DNA of 64,000 nucleotides from CAVPNY01 sp963706905 (lineage in GTDB: Bacteria > Chloroflexota > Anaerolineae > Anaerolineales > UBA4823). Shown here piece after piece: positions 38,239-48,100 of this stretch. Where the stretch lies: contig CAVPNY010000002.1 of the NCBI GenBank assembly GCA_963706905.1, positions 91,874 to 155,873 of the forward strand, in the 5' to 3' direction. Under the pieces are notes generated by a model. It ran no database searches and had not been told where the DNA came from. It saw only the letters and a program-made list of their open reading frames with translations. The stretch's first letter is position 1. The number at the start of each line of letters is the position of its first letter. A program made the position numbers and the translations under genes.

Positions 38239-38997
38239 ATGGAAACCTTTCACCTCAACAAAGCCAGCCGCATCCCCTATTACCTCCAGATTGAGGCCTG
38301 GCTGCGCGGGCAGATCGAGAGCGGGGATTTGCAAGCCGGTGACCTGCTCCCGAGTGAAATCGCCCTCGCCGGGCAGCTCGGCGTCAGCCGGATCGTGGTG
38401 CGCCAGGCGCTCACCGACCTGACCCACGATGGTCTGCTGGAGCGCCAACGCGCCAGAGGTACTTTTGTTGCCCATCCGCGCCACCGGGTGCCTGTCCTGC
38501 GCGACGGCTTGCGCGGCCTCACCGCAGAACTCGCCCGAGAAGGTCTGTCCATCCGCTCCAGGGTGCTCAGCCAGCAGGTGGTTGTAGCAGCCGGGGAGCC
38601 GATGCACGAGCTTCAGGTGCCGCCTGACACTTCCCTCCTGGAAATTCGCCGCCTACGTTCTGTTCAAAACCAGCCCCTCGTTATCGAGACTACCTACCAC
38701 CCCTTTGAACGCTTCCCGGGTCTGCTTCATACGGACCTTACCGACCGCTCCATTTACGAGATTCTGGAGCAGGATTACGATGCCCATCCGGTCGAAGCGT
38801 GTGATCGCTTTGTAGCGGATGCAGCCTCCAAAGCAGACGCTCAACTACTGGGTATCCAGCCAGGCGCGCCGGTACTGCGCGGCAAGCGCACTGCAAAGGA
38901 TAAGAGCGGGCAACTCATGGAGTTCACCCTCTCGATTTATAGAGCCGACCAGTACCAGTTTGTCATCGAGTACAAGGAGGTCAAACAGAACAGATAA
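38239..38997 (+). CDS. GntR-family transcriptional regulator with UTRA domain (HutC subfamily)
   Basis: 252 residues. Residues 10-75 are the GntR winged helix (GDLLPSEIALAGQLGVSR, VVRQALTDLTHDGLLERQ). Residues 90-250 are a UTRA effector-binding domain (LRSVQNQPLVIETTYHPF, RFVADAASKADAQLLGI, LMEFTLSIYRADQYQF). HutC-type regulators bind sugar phosphates or amino-acid derivatives and are usually repressors. It heads the operon with MFS, PLP lyase-like and FGGY kinase genes and very likely controls it. A palindrome overlaps its own start site. Confidence 0.9.
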   Translation: METFHLNKASRIPYYLQIEAWLRGQIESGDLQAGDLLPSEIALAGQLGVSRIVVRQALTDLTHDGLLERQRARGTFVAHPRHRVPVLRDGLRGLTAELAREGLSIRSRVLSQQVVVAAGEPMHELQVPPDTSLLEIRRLRSVQNQPLVIETTYHPFERFPGLLHTDLTDRSIYEILEQDYDAHPVEACDRFVADAASKADAQLLGIQPGAPVLRGKRTAKDKSGQLMEFTLSIYRADQYQFVIEYKEVKQNR

Positions 38998-39072
38998 CCG
39001 CACTTCTCTGCACACCGTACATCTCCACTCCATCCTCTATTTCTATCGTCATTCATCTATGGAGGTCCTTGC

Positions 39073-40291
39073 ATGTCTGCTTATACAAAACCGCAAGAGG
39101 TTATCGTATATGGTTATCGGTGGGTGGTGCTGCTGACGTTTATGTTCATCAGCCTGACCATGCAGATCTTCTGGATCTGCTATGCTCCCATCACCGGCAT
39201 TGCCGCTGATTATTACGGCGTCTCTGACCTGGCGATCGGCCTGCTGGCAATGCTCTTTATGTATATCTATATTCCCCTGGCGATCCCCGCCTCCTGGGCA
39301 ATCGACACCTGGGGGTTTAAAGAAGGCAGTCGGCCTGGGGGCAATTCTGATGGGCGTCTTCGGACTGGTGCGCGGTATCTTTGCAGCAAACTACACTGCT
39401 GCCCTGATCGGTACCATTGGAATTGCCGTCGCGCAACCGCTCTTTTTGAACGCTGGCACCAAACTGGCAGCCAACTGGTTCCCCCTCAAGGAACGCGCCA
39501 CGGTAGTCGGCATTGGCGCGGTCGCTCCCCTACTCGGCATTGTTATTGGGCAGATTGCGACCCCAATCCTGGTGGAAGCCACCAGCATCGGCACTACCAT
39601 GCTGATCTATGGAATCATCGGGGCGATCTCCTCCCTGGTCTTTCTGTTGTTTGCCCGTGATCACCCACCGACACCCGCCGGCTTTGAGGAACGGGTGGTG
39701 ATGTGGGAAGGCTTTAAGCACATCCTCAAGTTACGCGATTTCTACCTGCTGGCGATCATCCTCTTTGTTGTGAATGCCATATTTAACGGCATCTCTACCT
39801 GGGTAGAGGTGATTCTGCGCCCCAGAGGCATGGACGCCGCCCAGGCGGGCCTTATCGGCGGGTTGCTCATGATCGGCGGGATCATTGGCGTGTTTATCCT
39901 TCCGCCTATCTCTGACCGGATGCACAAGCGCAAGCCCGTCTTCTTAGTCGGGATTATCGCCACAATCCCCTTCCTGCTGCTGCTCACTTTCATCAATAGT
40001 TTCCCACTGCTGGCAGTGGTTTCTTTGCTGCTGGGGCTGTTCATGATGGGCATCTTGCCGATCGCTCTGCAATACGGCACCGAGATCTGCTACCCCGCAC
40101 CCGAGGGCACTTCTGGCGGTTTGTTAACCCTTGCCGGTCAGCTCTCCGTGGTCGCTATTACCGCCATGGGGCTCTCATACGAAGCGACCGGCACGTTCAC
40201 TATATCTTTGATCATCCTGGTCGTGGCGATGGCCGTCAGCGCTGTCCTGCTGGGTATGATGAAAGAATCCAAGATGATGGCACAGGAGTAG
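39073..40291 (+). CDS. MFS transporter, FLVCR-like (one frameshift)
   Basis: 405 residues after correction of one extra base at about 39315-39322 (TTTAAAGAAGG), which joins WAIDTWGFK to KAVGLGAILMGVFG. Twelve predicted helices. The start YGYRWVVLLTFMFISL resembles the FLVCR/DIRC2-like MFS group. A C-terminal ALQYGTEICYPAPEGTSGGL segment is well conserved in that group. It is presumably the uptake system for the substrate of this locus, because it is the only transporter between the regulator and the enzymes. Substrate unknown. Confidence 0.85.
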
Positions 40292-40295
40292 CGCC

Positions 40296-41693
40296 ATGGA
40301 TGTCAACCAGATTATTACTGAGCTTCAGCAAAGCATGAAGCCCTACCGGGAGGATTTTGAGACATACGCCAGCCTCCCACAGGTTGGGCGCTCCCGAGAA
40401 GAAATCCTCGAGGAGATGCATACCTTATACACCAAAGAAGAACACAAATGGCGCGATGGCTATGTCTCTGGCGCAGTCTATCATGGCGACCAGGAACATA
40501 TCGATTTTCAGAATCAGGTCTATGCCATCAACTCGCAGTCCAATCCTCTCCACTTCGACGTATGGCCGTCCGGGGTCAAGTTTGAGGCCGAGATCGTCTC
40601 CATGACCGCGAACATGCTTGGAGCCGGGCAAGCGGGGGATGAGATCGTCGGCACTGTATCTTCTGGCGGGACGGAGAGCATCTTGTTAGCCATGAAGACG
40701 TACCGCGACTGGGGACGGGATAAAAAAGGCATTGCCCAGCCGGAAATGATCGTGCCGACCACGGCCCACGCCGCCTTTGATAAAGCTTCCCAGTATTTCG
40801 ATATCAAGATGGTGCGCATCCCGGTTGGTGACGACTTCCGCGCCGATGTGGAGGCCACCCGGGCTGCCATCACCCCCAACACGGTGGTGATCGTTGGTTC
40901 GGCGCCGCCCTTCCCGCACGGTATCATCGATCCCATCCAGGAGCTTTCGGAGCTTGCCCGTTCCCACGGGATCGGTTTCCACACGGATGCCTGCCTGGGG
41001 GGGTTTATCCTGCCGTGGGCGGAGAAGCTTGGCTACCCTGTGCCTCCCTTCGATTTCCGCCTGCCCGGCGTTACTTCCATTTCTGCCGATACCCACAAAT
41101 ATGGCTACGCCGCTAAGGGTACCTCGGTGGTGATGTACCGCGGCCGCGAGCTGCGCCACTACCAGTTCTACGCCACCACCGAGTGGCCAGGTGGGCTTTA
41201 CTTCTCTCCTACCCTGGCCGGCAGCCGTCCGGGCGCCCTGAGCGCGGCTTGTTGGGCGGCAATGGTCTCGCTGGGCGAACAGGGTTACATGGATGCCGCC
41301 CGCCGCATCCTGCAGACCGCCGATACCCTCAAAGCGGGCATCCGCGGCATCCCCGAGCTGCGCTTGTTGGGCAACCCGCTCTTTGTGATTGCCTTTGCCT
41401 CCGATGAGCTGGATATCTACGCCGTCTCGGACTACCTGGGTAAAATGGGCTGGAGTCTGAACGGTCTTCAGCTTCCACCCGCGCTGCATATCGCCCTGAC
41501 CGTCCGCCACGCCCAGCCTGGTTTTGCCGAGCGCCTGGTCGTAGACTTGCAAGAAGCAGTCGCCTATGTCAAAGAACATCCTGGCATGCAGGGTTCGCTG
41601 ACGCCAGTCTATGGCATGACCAGCAACATATACGCAAAGGGTGCGGTGGCTGAATTCCTCAAAGGGCTGCTGGATATGGCCTTTGAAGTGTGA
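40296..41693 (+). CDS. PLP-dependent lyase similar to sphingosine-1-phosphate lyase
   Basis: 465 residues with AGGAG 7 bases before the ATG. The fold-type I PLP motifs are GTVSSGGTESILLA (119-132), FHTDACLGGF (228-237) and SADTHKYGYAAKGTS (263-277), with K268 as the PLP lysine. The last motif is nearly identical to that of sphingosine-1-phosphate lyases rather than to glutamate decarboxylases. S1P lyase cleaves a 2-amino-3-hydroxy-1-phosphate to an aldehyde and phosphoethanolamine. No membrane anchor is present. Its partners here are a transporter and a sugar-type kinase, so a hydrophilic substrate is more likely than a sphingoid base. Confidence 0.87.
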   Translation: MDVNQIITELQQSMKPYREDFETYASLPQVGRSREEILEEMHTLYTKEEHKWRDGYVSGAVYHGDQEHIDFQNQVYAINSQSNPLHFDVWPSGVKFEAEIVSMTANMLGAGQAGDEIVGTVSSGGTESILLAMKTYRDWGRDKKGIAQPEMIVPTTAHAAFDKASQYFDIKMVRIPVGDDFRADVEATRAAITPNTVVIVGSAPPFPHGIIDPIQELSELARSHGIGFHTDACLGGFILPWAEKLGYPVPPFDFRLPGVTSISADTHKYGYAAKGTSVVMYRGRELRHYQFYATTEWPGGLYFSPTLAGSRPGALSAACWAAMVSLGEQGYMDAARRILQTADTLKAGIRGIPELRLLGNPLFVIAFASDELDIYAVSDYLGKMGWSLNGLQLPPALHIALTVRHAQPGFAERLVVDLQEAVAYVKEHPGMQGSLTPVYGMTSNIYAKGAVAEFLKGLLDMAFEV

Positions 41694-41706
41694 AAGGAGA
41701 CTCTCT

Positions 41707-43239
41707 ATGTCAGCAGAATATTTAATCGCCCACGATCTGGGCACCAGCGGCGTGAAAGCTGCCCTCACCGACCTGACCGGGCGGGTAATCGCCGCATGCG
41801 AACATCGATACCCGGTCTATTACAGTGCCGATGGAGGCGCCGAACAGGATCCGGATGAATGGTGGGCTGCAATCATCTCCACCACTCATGAGATGATGGC
41901 GATGGCGAAAATTACCCCCTCTCAGGTTGTCGGCATGAGCATGGATGCCCAGATGGTTGGCACCGTGCCGGTCGATCGGGACGGCAATGCCCTGCGCCGC
42001 GTGATGATCTGGCTGGATGCGCGTGCCCAGAAAGAAGCCGAGTATCTAGTGGCTGCTACCGAGCTCCCCTTCATCACTGGCAAGGCTCCCAGCGCCAAGG
42101 TGCTGTGGATCAAGAATAATGAGCCGGAAATCTACGCCAAAACCTACAAGTTCCTGGATTGCAAGGACTACGTGCAGCTTCGCATGACCGGCGAGTATGG
42201 CACTGACCTGACCCTGGCCATCGCCACCACCTACCTGAATCCTGCCACCATGGATTGGTGGGAGGACATACTGGCAGTCATGGATGTCCCGGTTGGAATG
42301 CTGCCGCCTGTGATGCCCTCCACCCAGGTGGTGGGCAAGCTGACTCCCCAGGCTGCACAGGAGCTCGGTCTGGTCGCTGGCATCCCGGTGGTAAGCGGCG
42401 GCGGCGACGTGCCGTGCGCCGTGATCGGATCGGGCGCCATCTCGCCCGGTCGGGTGCATCTCTACCTGGGTACCAGTGCCTGGGTCTTCGCCTCGACCAA
42501 TGACTTCATCCTAGACGCGGAAGGGGTCAGCCCCGGGGTGAGCTGCAACTTTCCTTCCTTCCTGCTGGGAGGGGAGATGGACAATGCCGGCGGCTGCTTG
42601 AAGTGGTTCGCTGAGAACCTGCTCTGCCAGGCCGAACACGAAGATGCCAAAGCGCAAGGTCTGAATATCTTCGCGTATATCGACCAAAAAGCCCTGTCGG
42701 TTCCTCCCGGTGCTGAGGGGCTGCTTTTCTTGCCGTGGGTGTGGGGCGAGCGCAACCCGGTGGATGATGACCTGGTGCGCGGCGGTTTTGCCATGCTCGG
42801 ATTGAATCACACGAAATGGCACATGGGCAGGGCTATCCTGGAGGGCGTTGGGCATCACCTGCGCTGGATCTTTAACGCCCTCGAGAAGGCGGGTATACCC
42901 CCTCAGGATGTCAACGTGATCGGCGGTGGTGCCAACAGCCACACCTGGCTTCAGATCCTGGCAAACGTGACGAATGTTCGGCTGCGCCAGGTAGAAGGAC
43001 CATTGGATGCCTGCGCGCGTGGCGCAGCAATGACGGCTGCGGTTGGTTTGGGCATCTACCCCGATTTCTCCTCCGTGGAGAAGGTCATCCGCCTGTCCGG
43101 TGCTGAGTTTTCTCCCGATCCTGCTCTGAGGAGCCTGTACGATCGGGCTTATGTCAATTTCCGCTCGCTGTATCCTCCCTTCAGCGCCATCGGCAAAGGG
43201 CAGGCGGTGCTGGAGGAACCCGTCTCGCCAGCAGGATAG
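41707..43239 (+). CDS. FGGY-family carbohydrate kinase
   Basis: 510 residues from the ATG at 41707, with AAAGGAG 8 bases upstream. N-terminal IAHDLGTSGVKAALTDLTG is the ATP-phosphate motif. Conserved MIWLDARA, VSGGGDVPCAVIGSGAI, HLYLGTSAWV and C-terminal VIGGGANSHTWLQILANV complete the xylulokinase-like fold. It phosphorylates a sugar or polyol; the exact substrate cannot be read from sequence. Last gene of the GntR-MFS-lyase operon and followed by a strong terminator. Confidence 0.9.
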   Translation: MSAEYLIAHDLGTSGVKAALTDLTGRVIAACEHRYPVYYSADGGAEQDPDEWWAAIISTTHEMMAMAKITPSQVVGMSMDAQMVGTVPVDRDGNALRRVMIWLDARAQKEAEYLVAATELPFITGKAPSAKVLWIKNNEPEIYAKTYKFLDCKDYVQLRMTGEYGTDLTLAIATTYLNPATMDWWEDILAVMDVPVGMLPPVMPSTQVVGKLTPQAAQELGLVAGIPVVSGGGDVPCAVIGSGAISPGRVHLYLGTSAWVFASTNDFILDAEGVSPGVSCNFPSFLLGGEMDNAGGCLKWFAENLLCQAEHEDAKAQGLNIFAYIDQKALSVPPGAEGLLFLPWVWGERNPVDDDLVRGGFAMLGLNHTKWHMGRAILEGVGHHLRWIFNALEKAGIPPQDVNVIGGGANSHTWLQILANVTNVRLRQVEGPLDACARGAAMTAAVGLGIYPDFSSVEKVIRLSGAEFSPDPALRSLYDRAYVNFRSLYPPFSAIGKGQAVLEEPVSPAG

Positions 43240-43332
43240 CCCTTCCCGCTTCTGCCAGCGGAACTGGTTCGCGGTGATGCCCCGGCGATCCGTATGAGCC
43301 GGCATTAAAAGTTGAATAGCAATCTGAAAACA

Positions 43333-43376
43333 TGCGCCAGACTGAGGCGGATCGGCAAGCCCATCAGTCTGGCGCA
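43333..43376. terminator. Bidirectional terminator between convergent operons
   Basis: TGCGCCAGACTGA (43333-43345) pairs perfectly with TCAGTCTGGCGCA (43364-43376). ATTTTATAT follows on the plus strand, and the minus-strand exit is ATGTTTTC. It lies between the FGGY kinase stop and the dehydrogenase stop, so it can serve both. Confidence 0.75.
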
Positions 43377-43400
43377 GTTCATTTTATATGCAGTTATTAA

Positions 43401-44696
43401 TTAACGATAGAAAGCTTCCAGATCGGGGAAGCCAGCCGTGTGCCACGCCTTCAACCGCTGGCTTGCATCCTCAATCATGCCCAGCACTGCCTCGGATTCT
43501 TTCGCGCTCGAGGGCACATCACCCCACAACCTGGTCAACAATGCAGATGGTGAGGCGGAGTCCAGGATGCTGCTATCTAATACCGCAAGCGCCACCGCGG
43601 CACCCAATGCATATCGGCGCGGCCTCACCCCCTGCTGCAGCGCCAGCCTCATCGTACCGATCAGTCGGTCGTTCCATCCCAATTTTCGTTCGGTGTCGCG
43701 TATCACCCGCTCAATGGAATCAACCAGAAAAGGATTCATCATCCGCTCGATCAAGTCATCCGCGTACTCCCGGTACCCAACCGGGGTAAATAGTGGATCG
43801 ACGCCGCGGTATTTTCGAATCAGCGCCTCACCTGATTCCTCGATGAATGCCGCCCGTGCCAGGGAGATCACCCCCGGCGCATCTTGCAGATCGGCCATTC
43901 GCTGGACGCCGATCAAAGCTCCAATGTAACCAATCAGCGCATGGGTGGCATTATGCCCGTACAGCTTGGCCTCCTCGAAGGGCAGCAGGTCGTTTTTCTC
44001 CTGCAATACTTCAATCCCCCGCTGAAAAGGTTCGGGGAAGTCGATCTTGGAGATTAATATCCGGTTGAATGATTCGACCAGGAAGGCTCGCGGAAAATCC
44101 GGTGCGATGGTCGCCAATTGCTGTGTCTGAATCTCCTCAGCGTCGGTGACTACATGGCTCATCTTACCGATAACCGTGTTTAGAAATCTGACCCGCGCCC
44201 GGACGGCGGCGTGCTGGTTTTCCGGAATTTGCTCCATGACTCGCTGTTCGAGAATTTCAGCAGCATGATTATGGTTCTCAGCCGCATAGATCACTGCCCA
44301 TGGTCCACCCTGTTCAATTTTCTTACATAATCCAGTCGCCAGAAGGCGATGGATACTGCCGGGTTTATCTGAGCTGTAGAATGCCACGCTGGGGACAGCG
44401 GTCGCCAGCTCCTCTGCTTCCACGATCGCATCGATCACTTGCTGGCGGTCTGATTCTACTGCTGGATCTTGGATTTCGACCCGCCCTATCCGGGCGCAGT
44501 CCACCCGATCATGATAGGCAATATTGACCGAATAGGTGTGGTCCGCCAGCCGCACCGCCGAGACTACATCTTGCAATACCTCTGCAACGACTAGCCGGCG
44601 AAAAGCGCCGGAGAGGAATGCCTCGTAGAGGAACAGACCGCTCTGGATCGCCCCAAAACCAAATCCTACAAATGTGCGTGTCCCGGTCAGCGCCAT
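43401..44696 (-). CDS. Mannitol dehydrogenase-family (MtlD-like) polyol-phosphate dehydrogenase
   Basis: 431 residues. N-terminal VGFGFGAIQSGLFLYEAF is the Rossmann motif; NIAYHDRVDC and the C-terminal catalytic signature EAKLYGHNATHALIGYIG (Lys, Asn, His of the mannitol dehydrogenase family) are clear. Members oxidise mannitol, mannitol 1-phosphate, altronate and related compounds. The next gene upstream resembles sorbose-1-phosphate reductase, so glucitol 6-phosphate or a similar polyol phosphate is a reasonable guess. It starts three bases after that gene's true stop. Confidence 0.85.
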   Translation of the reverse strand: MALTGTRTFVGFGFGAIQSGLFLYEAFLSGAFRRLVVAEVLQDVVSAVRLADHTYSVNIAYHDRVDCARIGRVEIQDPAVESDRQQVIDAIVEAEELATAVPSVAFYSSDKPGSIHRLLATGLCKKIEQGGPWAVIYAAENHNHAAEILEQRVMEQIPENQHAAVRARVRFLNTVIGKMSHVVTDAEEIQTQQLATIAPDFPRAFLVESFNRILISKIDFPEPFQRGIEVLQEKNDLLPFEEAKLYGHNATHALIGYIGALIGVQRMADLQDAPGVISLARAAFIEESGEALIRKYRGVDPLFTPVGYREYADDLIERMMNPFLVDSIERVIRDTERKLGWNDRLIGTMRLALQQGVRPRRYALGAAVALAVLDSSILDSASPSALLTRLWGDVPSSAKESEAVLGMIEDASQRLKAWHTAGFPDLEAFYR

Positions 44697-44699
44697 GCT

Positions 44700-45976
44700 T
44701 TACTGCTCACGCAAACCTTCGAGATAGACTTGCTCATCCTGCGCCGTCCAGGATTGAACAGTCCGGATTTCCTTCGTACGCCGGTGCGGGTAAACAATCG
44801 CCTTTCCATCAATTTGTTGAGCTTTGACCATTTTCAAGAGGTCAACGGCGTGCTCAAGGTCGCCGATCCGGGTGATATGAACAGCAGGATTGATTTTCCG
44901 CTTGTCATGAGTTCCAGCGCCTGTGCGATATCCCAGGGCGACCCGCCGCTGGAGCCAGTCACGTTAATCGCCTTATAATGGATTGCGATTGTGTCCAGGC
45001 CTACGATCCCATCGCCTTTCTTCAAGCCGCCAAACAGGTTCAACACTGCCCCAATCCCAAGATAATCGCCGGCGCTTTCGATCGCCTGCCGTGAGCCGAC
45101 AGCGATGATCGCGTCGTCCGCGCCGTGGTGATTGGTTTGTTCTCCCACGAATTCCTTTAAATCAGCCTTACTCGGGTTGATCGTGAAAAGGGCGATCCCA
45201 AGTTGCTTTGCCCGGGCGCTGAAGAGAGCCTGGGTTCGTTCAAGTCGTTCGTCGATGAAATCGGCCACGATCACTGCCCGGGGAGCATAACTCATGGATA
45301 GATCGACGTGCATCCGTCCCATCGCTCCTGCGCCGATAATAACAGTCACACCGCCGGGCTTGAGCCCTTTCAACACCGAGCGGGGCGCCAGCCTCTCGCT
45401 TTGTGTCAGGTGCATGTGATGCTCCTGAGCCGAGATAACGCAGGAGATCGGCTCGCTGGTGGCTGCGTGCGAATAGGGAAGCGCCGGATCGGGTAATGGG
45501 AGCAGGCAGTCTGCCTCGAGAATCTCCTCCGTGATCAGGATGTACTCGGCCAGGTGCCCGCCCAGCGTGTAGCTCACAGCCACTTTTTGGATACCCCTGC
45601 CCCCCTCGCGGTAGCGCTCTCGATGGTTGATTGGCTCATGATCGACTGCGGGTTGTACCACATACCGTTCACCCGGGTGATAGCTTCCGCGTAATTGCTC
45701 TCCGACTTCGACCAGGGTAACCGCGCCTTCATCGCCCAGGATCAACGGCCAGCGGGTCAGGTCCCATCCATAGACGAGCTGGTGATCAGATCCTTGTTCA
45801 ACCAGCTTGATCAGCGAAGTGCAGATCCCGGCTGCATCCACCCGCGCCAGCATTTGTCGTGGGCCTGGTCTTGGGGTGGGGATCTTGCGGAGGTGCAGGT
45901 GCTCAAATCCAGTGCCGTCCAGCACCACCGCCCTCATTTCAGCGGGGATATCAAAATTTTGTTCAATCGGTTTCAT
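44700..45976 (-). CDS. Zinc-type alcohol dehydrogenase, L-sorbose-1-phosphate reductase-like (one frameshift)
   Basis: A medium-chain dehydrogenase of about 425 residues. It has an N-terminal GroES-like part (ARVDAAGICTSLIKL, ILGDEGAVTLVEVG), VIIGAGAMGRMHVDL as the nucleotide motif and a family-specific EPISCVISAQEHHM. One A is missing from an A-run at about 44890-44893 (GGAAAATCAATCC), which truncates the protein. Restoring it gives KINPAVHITRIGDLEHAVDL and a stop at 44700, three bases from the next gene. The extended family includes SorE, which interconverts L-sorbose 1-phosphate and glucitol 6-phosphate. A TTG start at 46027 overlapping the kinase stop is possible; I prefer the ATG at 45976. 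Confidence 0.82.
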
Positions 45977-46023
45977 AGTCGGTTTTTTATCCAGGGAGTT
46001 TTTCTGAGTTGAAGGATGGATAC

Positions 46024-46956
46024 TCAATACCGCTTGATTTGAATTTGTGCCAGCAGACCCTGAACCAGAGCGCGCTCGCCCACCCCTGTTCCCGGTTGCA
46101 TGGCCGCCGCTGTACCGCAGGCGACTGCCCGACAGGCTGTGGTGATTGAGTCACACTGGTCCTGAACCGCCCACAGCAGTCCAGCCAGCGTGGCGTCTCC
46201 AGCTCCCACCGGGCTGCTGGCGGTATTGGCCGGTGGAGTTGCAACCACGATCTCGCCGTTCATCGCCAGAACTGCGCCCTGTGCGCCTCGGGTGAGCAAG
46301 ACATATTGTACCCCTGTGTTGTGGATTTCCTGAGCTGCCTGGCAGACGTCTGACTCGCTGTCCAGGTGCTGGCCCAGAAGCTCACCAGCTTCCTCAATAT
46401 TGATCTTGAGTGCAAACGGAATGGCAGTGGCCCCCTCCTTTAGTGGCAAGCCGCTTGCGTCCAGGAAAGCCAGACCCTTCTTTCCCTGCACTTGATGGAT
46501 GAGTTTCGCATACAGCTCGGTTGGCGCGCCAGGCGGCAGGCTGCCGCAAATTGCCCACAGATCCTCGGGCTCTAGCAGGTGATAAATGAGCTCTTCCAGC
46601 ATTGCAATGTGCTGCTCGCCAATCATGGGCCCCTGCTCGTTGATTTTCGTGATCAGGCCGCTCAACTCATCAACCAGGGTGACATTCTGGCGTATCTCGC
46701 TGCCAGTATCTACGAAGGCAATCTTATATCCATCAGCAAGCAACCCTTCGCTCAATGCGCTGCCGGTCCGACCGCCGGAGAAGCCGAGGATACGGCTGGG
46801 AATACCCAGGGCGTGCAGTGCCCGTGAGACATTGATGCCTTTTCCCCCCAGGTCGGAGCGCATCAACCTTGCCTTATGGATCTTCCCTGGCTGGAGCTCC
46901 GTTACGCTCAATGTGCGATCCAAAGATGGGTTGAGGGTTACGGTGAAGATCATCAT
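46024..46956 (-). CDS. PfkB-family sugar kinase, 1-phosphofructokinase-like
   Basis: 310 residues from the first of two ATGs at 46956. FTVTLNPSLDRTL, GGKGINVSRALHALG, ICGSLPPGAP and SPVGAGDATLAGLLWA (with the catalytic Asp of GAGD) match FruK/LacC-type kinases that phosphorylate fructose 1-phosphate or tagatose 6-phosphate. First gene of the leftward polyol-phosphate operon. Its stop lies close to the start of the SorE-like dehydrogenase. The substrate is likely a ketohexose phosphate generated by its two partners. Confidence 0.88.
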   Translation of the reverse strand: MMIFTVTLNPSLDRTLSVTELQPGKIHKARLMRSDLGGKGINVSRALHALGIPSRILGFSGGRTGSALSEGLLADGYKIAFVDTGSEIRQNVTLVDELSGLITKINEQGPMIGEQHIAMLEELIYHLLEPEDLWAICGSLPPGAPTELYAKLIHQVQGKKGLAFLDASGLPLKEGATAIPFALKINIEEAGELLGQHLDSESDVCQAAQEIHNTGVQYVLLTRGAQGAVLAMNGEIVVATPPANTASSPVGAGDATLAGLLWAVQDQCDSITTACRAVACGTAAAMQPGTGVGERALVQGLLAQIQIKRY

Positions 46957-47132
46957 CAGCAATTTTACCAGTCGCACGCAACCGTTGCTGGTTATCTCGG
47001 TTTAGTGATGTGCTCCCGCGTCTCTTAAGTCTCGATTGCCAGCCTGGATGCGTTCCTCGGCAGTACCGCATCGACCCATTCTCATCCACCATCCCTCCTA
47101 AAGTAATTGACGCACGCATCTATTCTAGGCAC

Positions 47133-47966
47133 TTACCTCACCGGGATAAAATTGTATTTGGCCAGGATATCCTGGCCCTCTTGTGAGAGCACCAGATCGA
47201 TAAAGGCCTGTGCCAGATCTTGATTCTCGCTGCCTCTAACCGGTGCGATCAGGTATGACGCGATCACGTTCAGCGCGTCGGGGATATCCAGCCGCCCGAC
47301 TTTACTGGCATCTTCCCCGGAGATATCGCTGATATAAACAATTCCCGCATCAGCTTCGCCCAAAGCAACTTTGGTCAGTATCACTTTGACGTTGTTCTCG
47401 TAGGAGACGACATTCCCCAGTACACCATCCTTGAACGTCGTGCCGAAAGCCGGGCCAGCAGCCGCTTTGTCCAAAAATCCCAACGAGTACTTGCCGACCG
47501 GTACTTCTTCGGCGGCTAATACCAGCTTCAAGCCAGGGTTGGCGAGATCTTTTAATTCTTTCAGGCCGGCTGGATTATCCTGCGGGTAGATCACCACCAG
47601 CCGGTTACTGGCAAAGATATGTTCAGTTCCGCTTACGATGCCTCCAGCTTCAACAACTGTATCCATCTGTGTCTTGTTGGCGCTGGCAAACACATCCGCT
47701 GGAGCGCCCTCGTTGATCTGTTGGGCAAGCTGCTGAGATCCGGCGAAGTTAAACACTGCTGTCACACCCGGGTGGTTGGCCTCAAACACCTTCCCGATCT
47801 CGCTAAATGGTTCGGTGAGCGAAGCTGCAGCGAAGACATTCAGGACAGCCGGTTCAGAAATAGCGGATACGCCTGTTTCGGTTGCAGTCTGGGTGGCAGT
47901 GGGCTGTGTTGCACAACTGGCCAACAGCAAGGCCAGGACAAGGAAGAATAGGATTTTTATTTTCAT
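47133..47966 (-). CDS. modA: Molybdate ABC transporter substrate-binding lipoprotein (ModA)
   Basis: 277 residues. The signal peptide ends LLASC with lipid-anchor Cys18. The mature part begins LNVFAAASLTEPFSEIGKVF and has NFAGSQQLAQQINEGAPADVF and GEADAGIVYISD, the ModA signature of the molybdate/tungstate-binding cleft. AAAAGGAAAAA precedes the ATG. The usual permease and ATPase genes (modB, modC) do not follow; the next gene is a PfkB kinase over 150 bases away. So it either works with components encoded elsewhere or binds a different oxyanion. Confidence 0.9.
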   Translation of the reverse strand: MKIKILFFLVLALLLASCATQPTATQTATETGVSAISEPAVLNVFAAASLTEPFSEIGKVFEANHPGVTAVFNFAGSQQLAQQINEGAPADVFASANKTQMDTVVEAGGIVSGTEHIFASNRLVVIYPQDNPAGLKELKDLANPGLKLVLAAEEVPVGKYSLGFLDKAAAGPAFGTTFKDGVLGNVVSYENNVKVILTKVALGEADAGIVYISDISGEDASKVGRLDIPDALNVIASYLIAPVRGSENQDLAQAFIDLVLSQEGQDILAKYNFIPVR

Positions 47967-48100
47967 TTTTTCCTTTTACACAGAATTGGGGAAAAATCAC
48001 CCCAGGCAGATTTAGCAGACTGATTCGATCCCCTCGAAATTCTACGGGATCATGTAACCGCCCGTGTTGCGTCTGAAAGTCGTCCGCTCCGCTTGGTTGG

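Noticed and set aside
40686..41768. A 360-residue minus-strand frame
   Set aside because: It is antisense to the PLP lyase gene, which has complete family motifs. The minus frame has no recognisable domain and arises from GC-rich codon positions.
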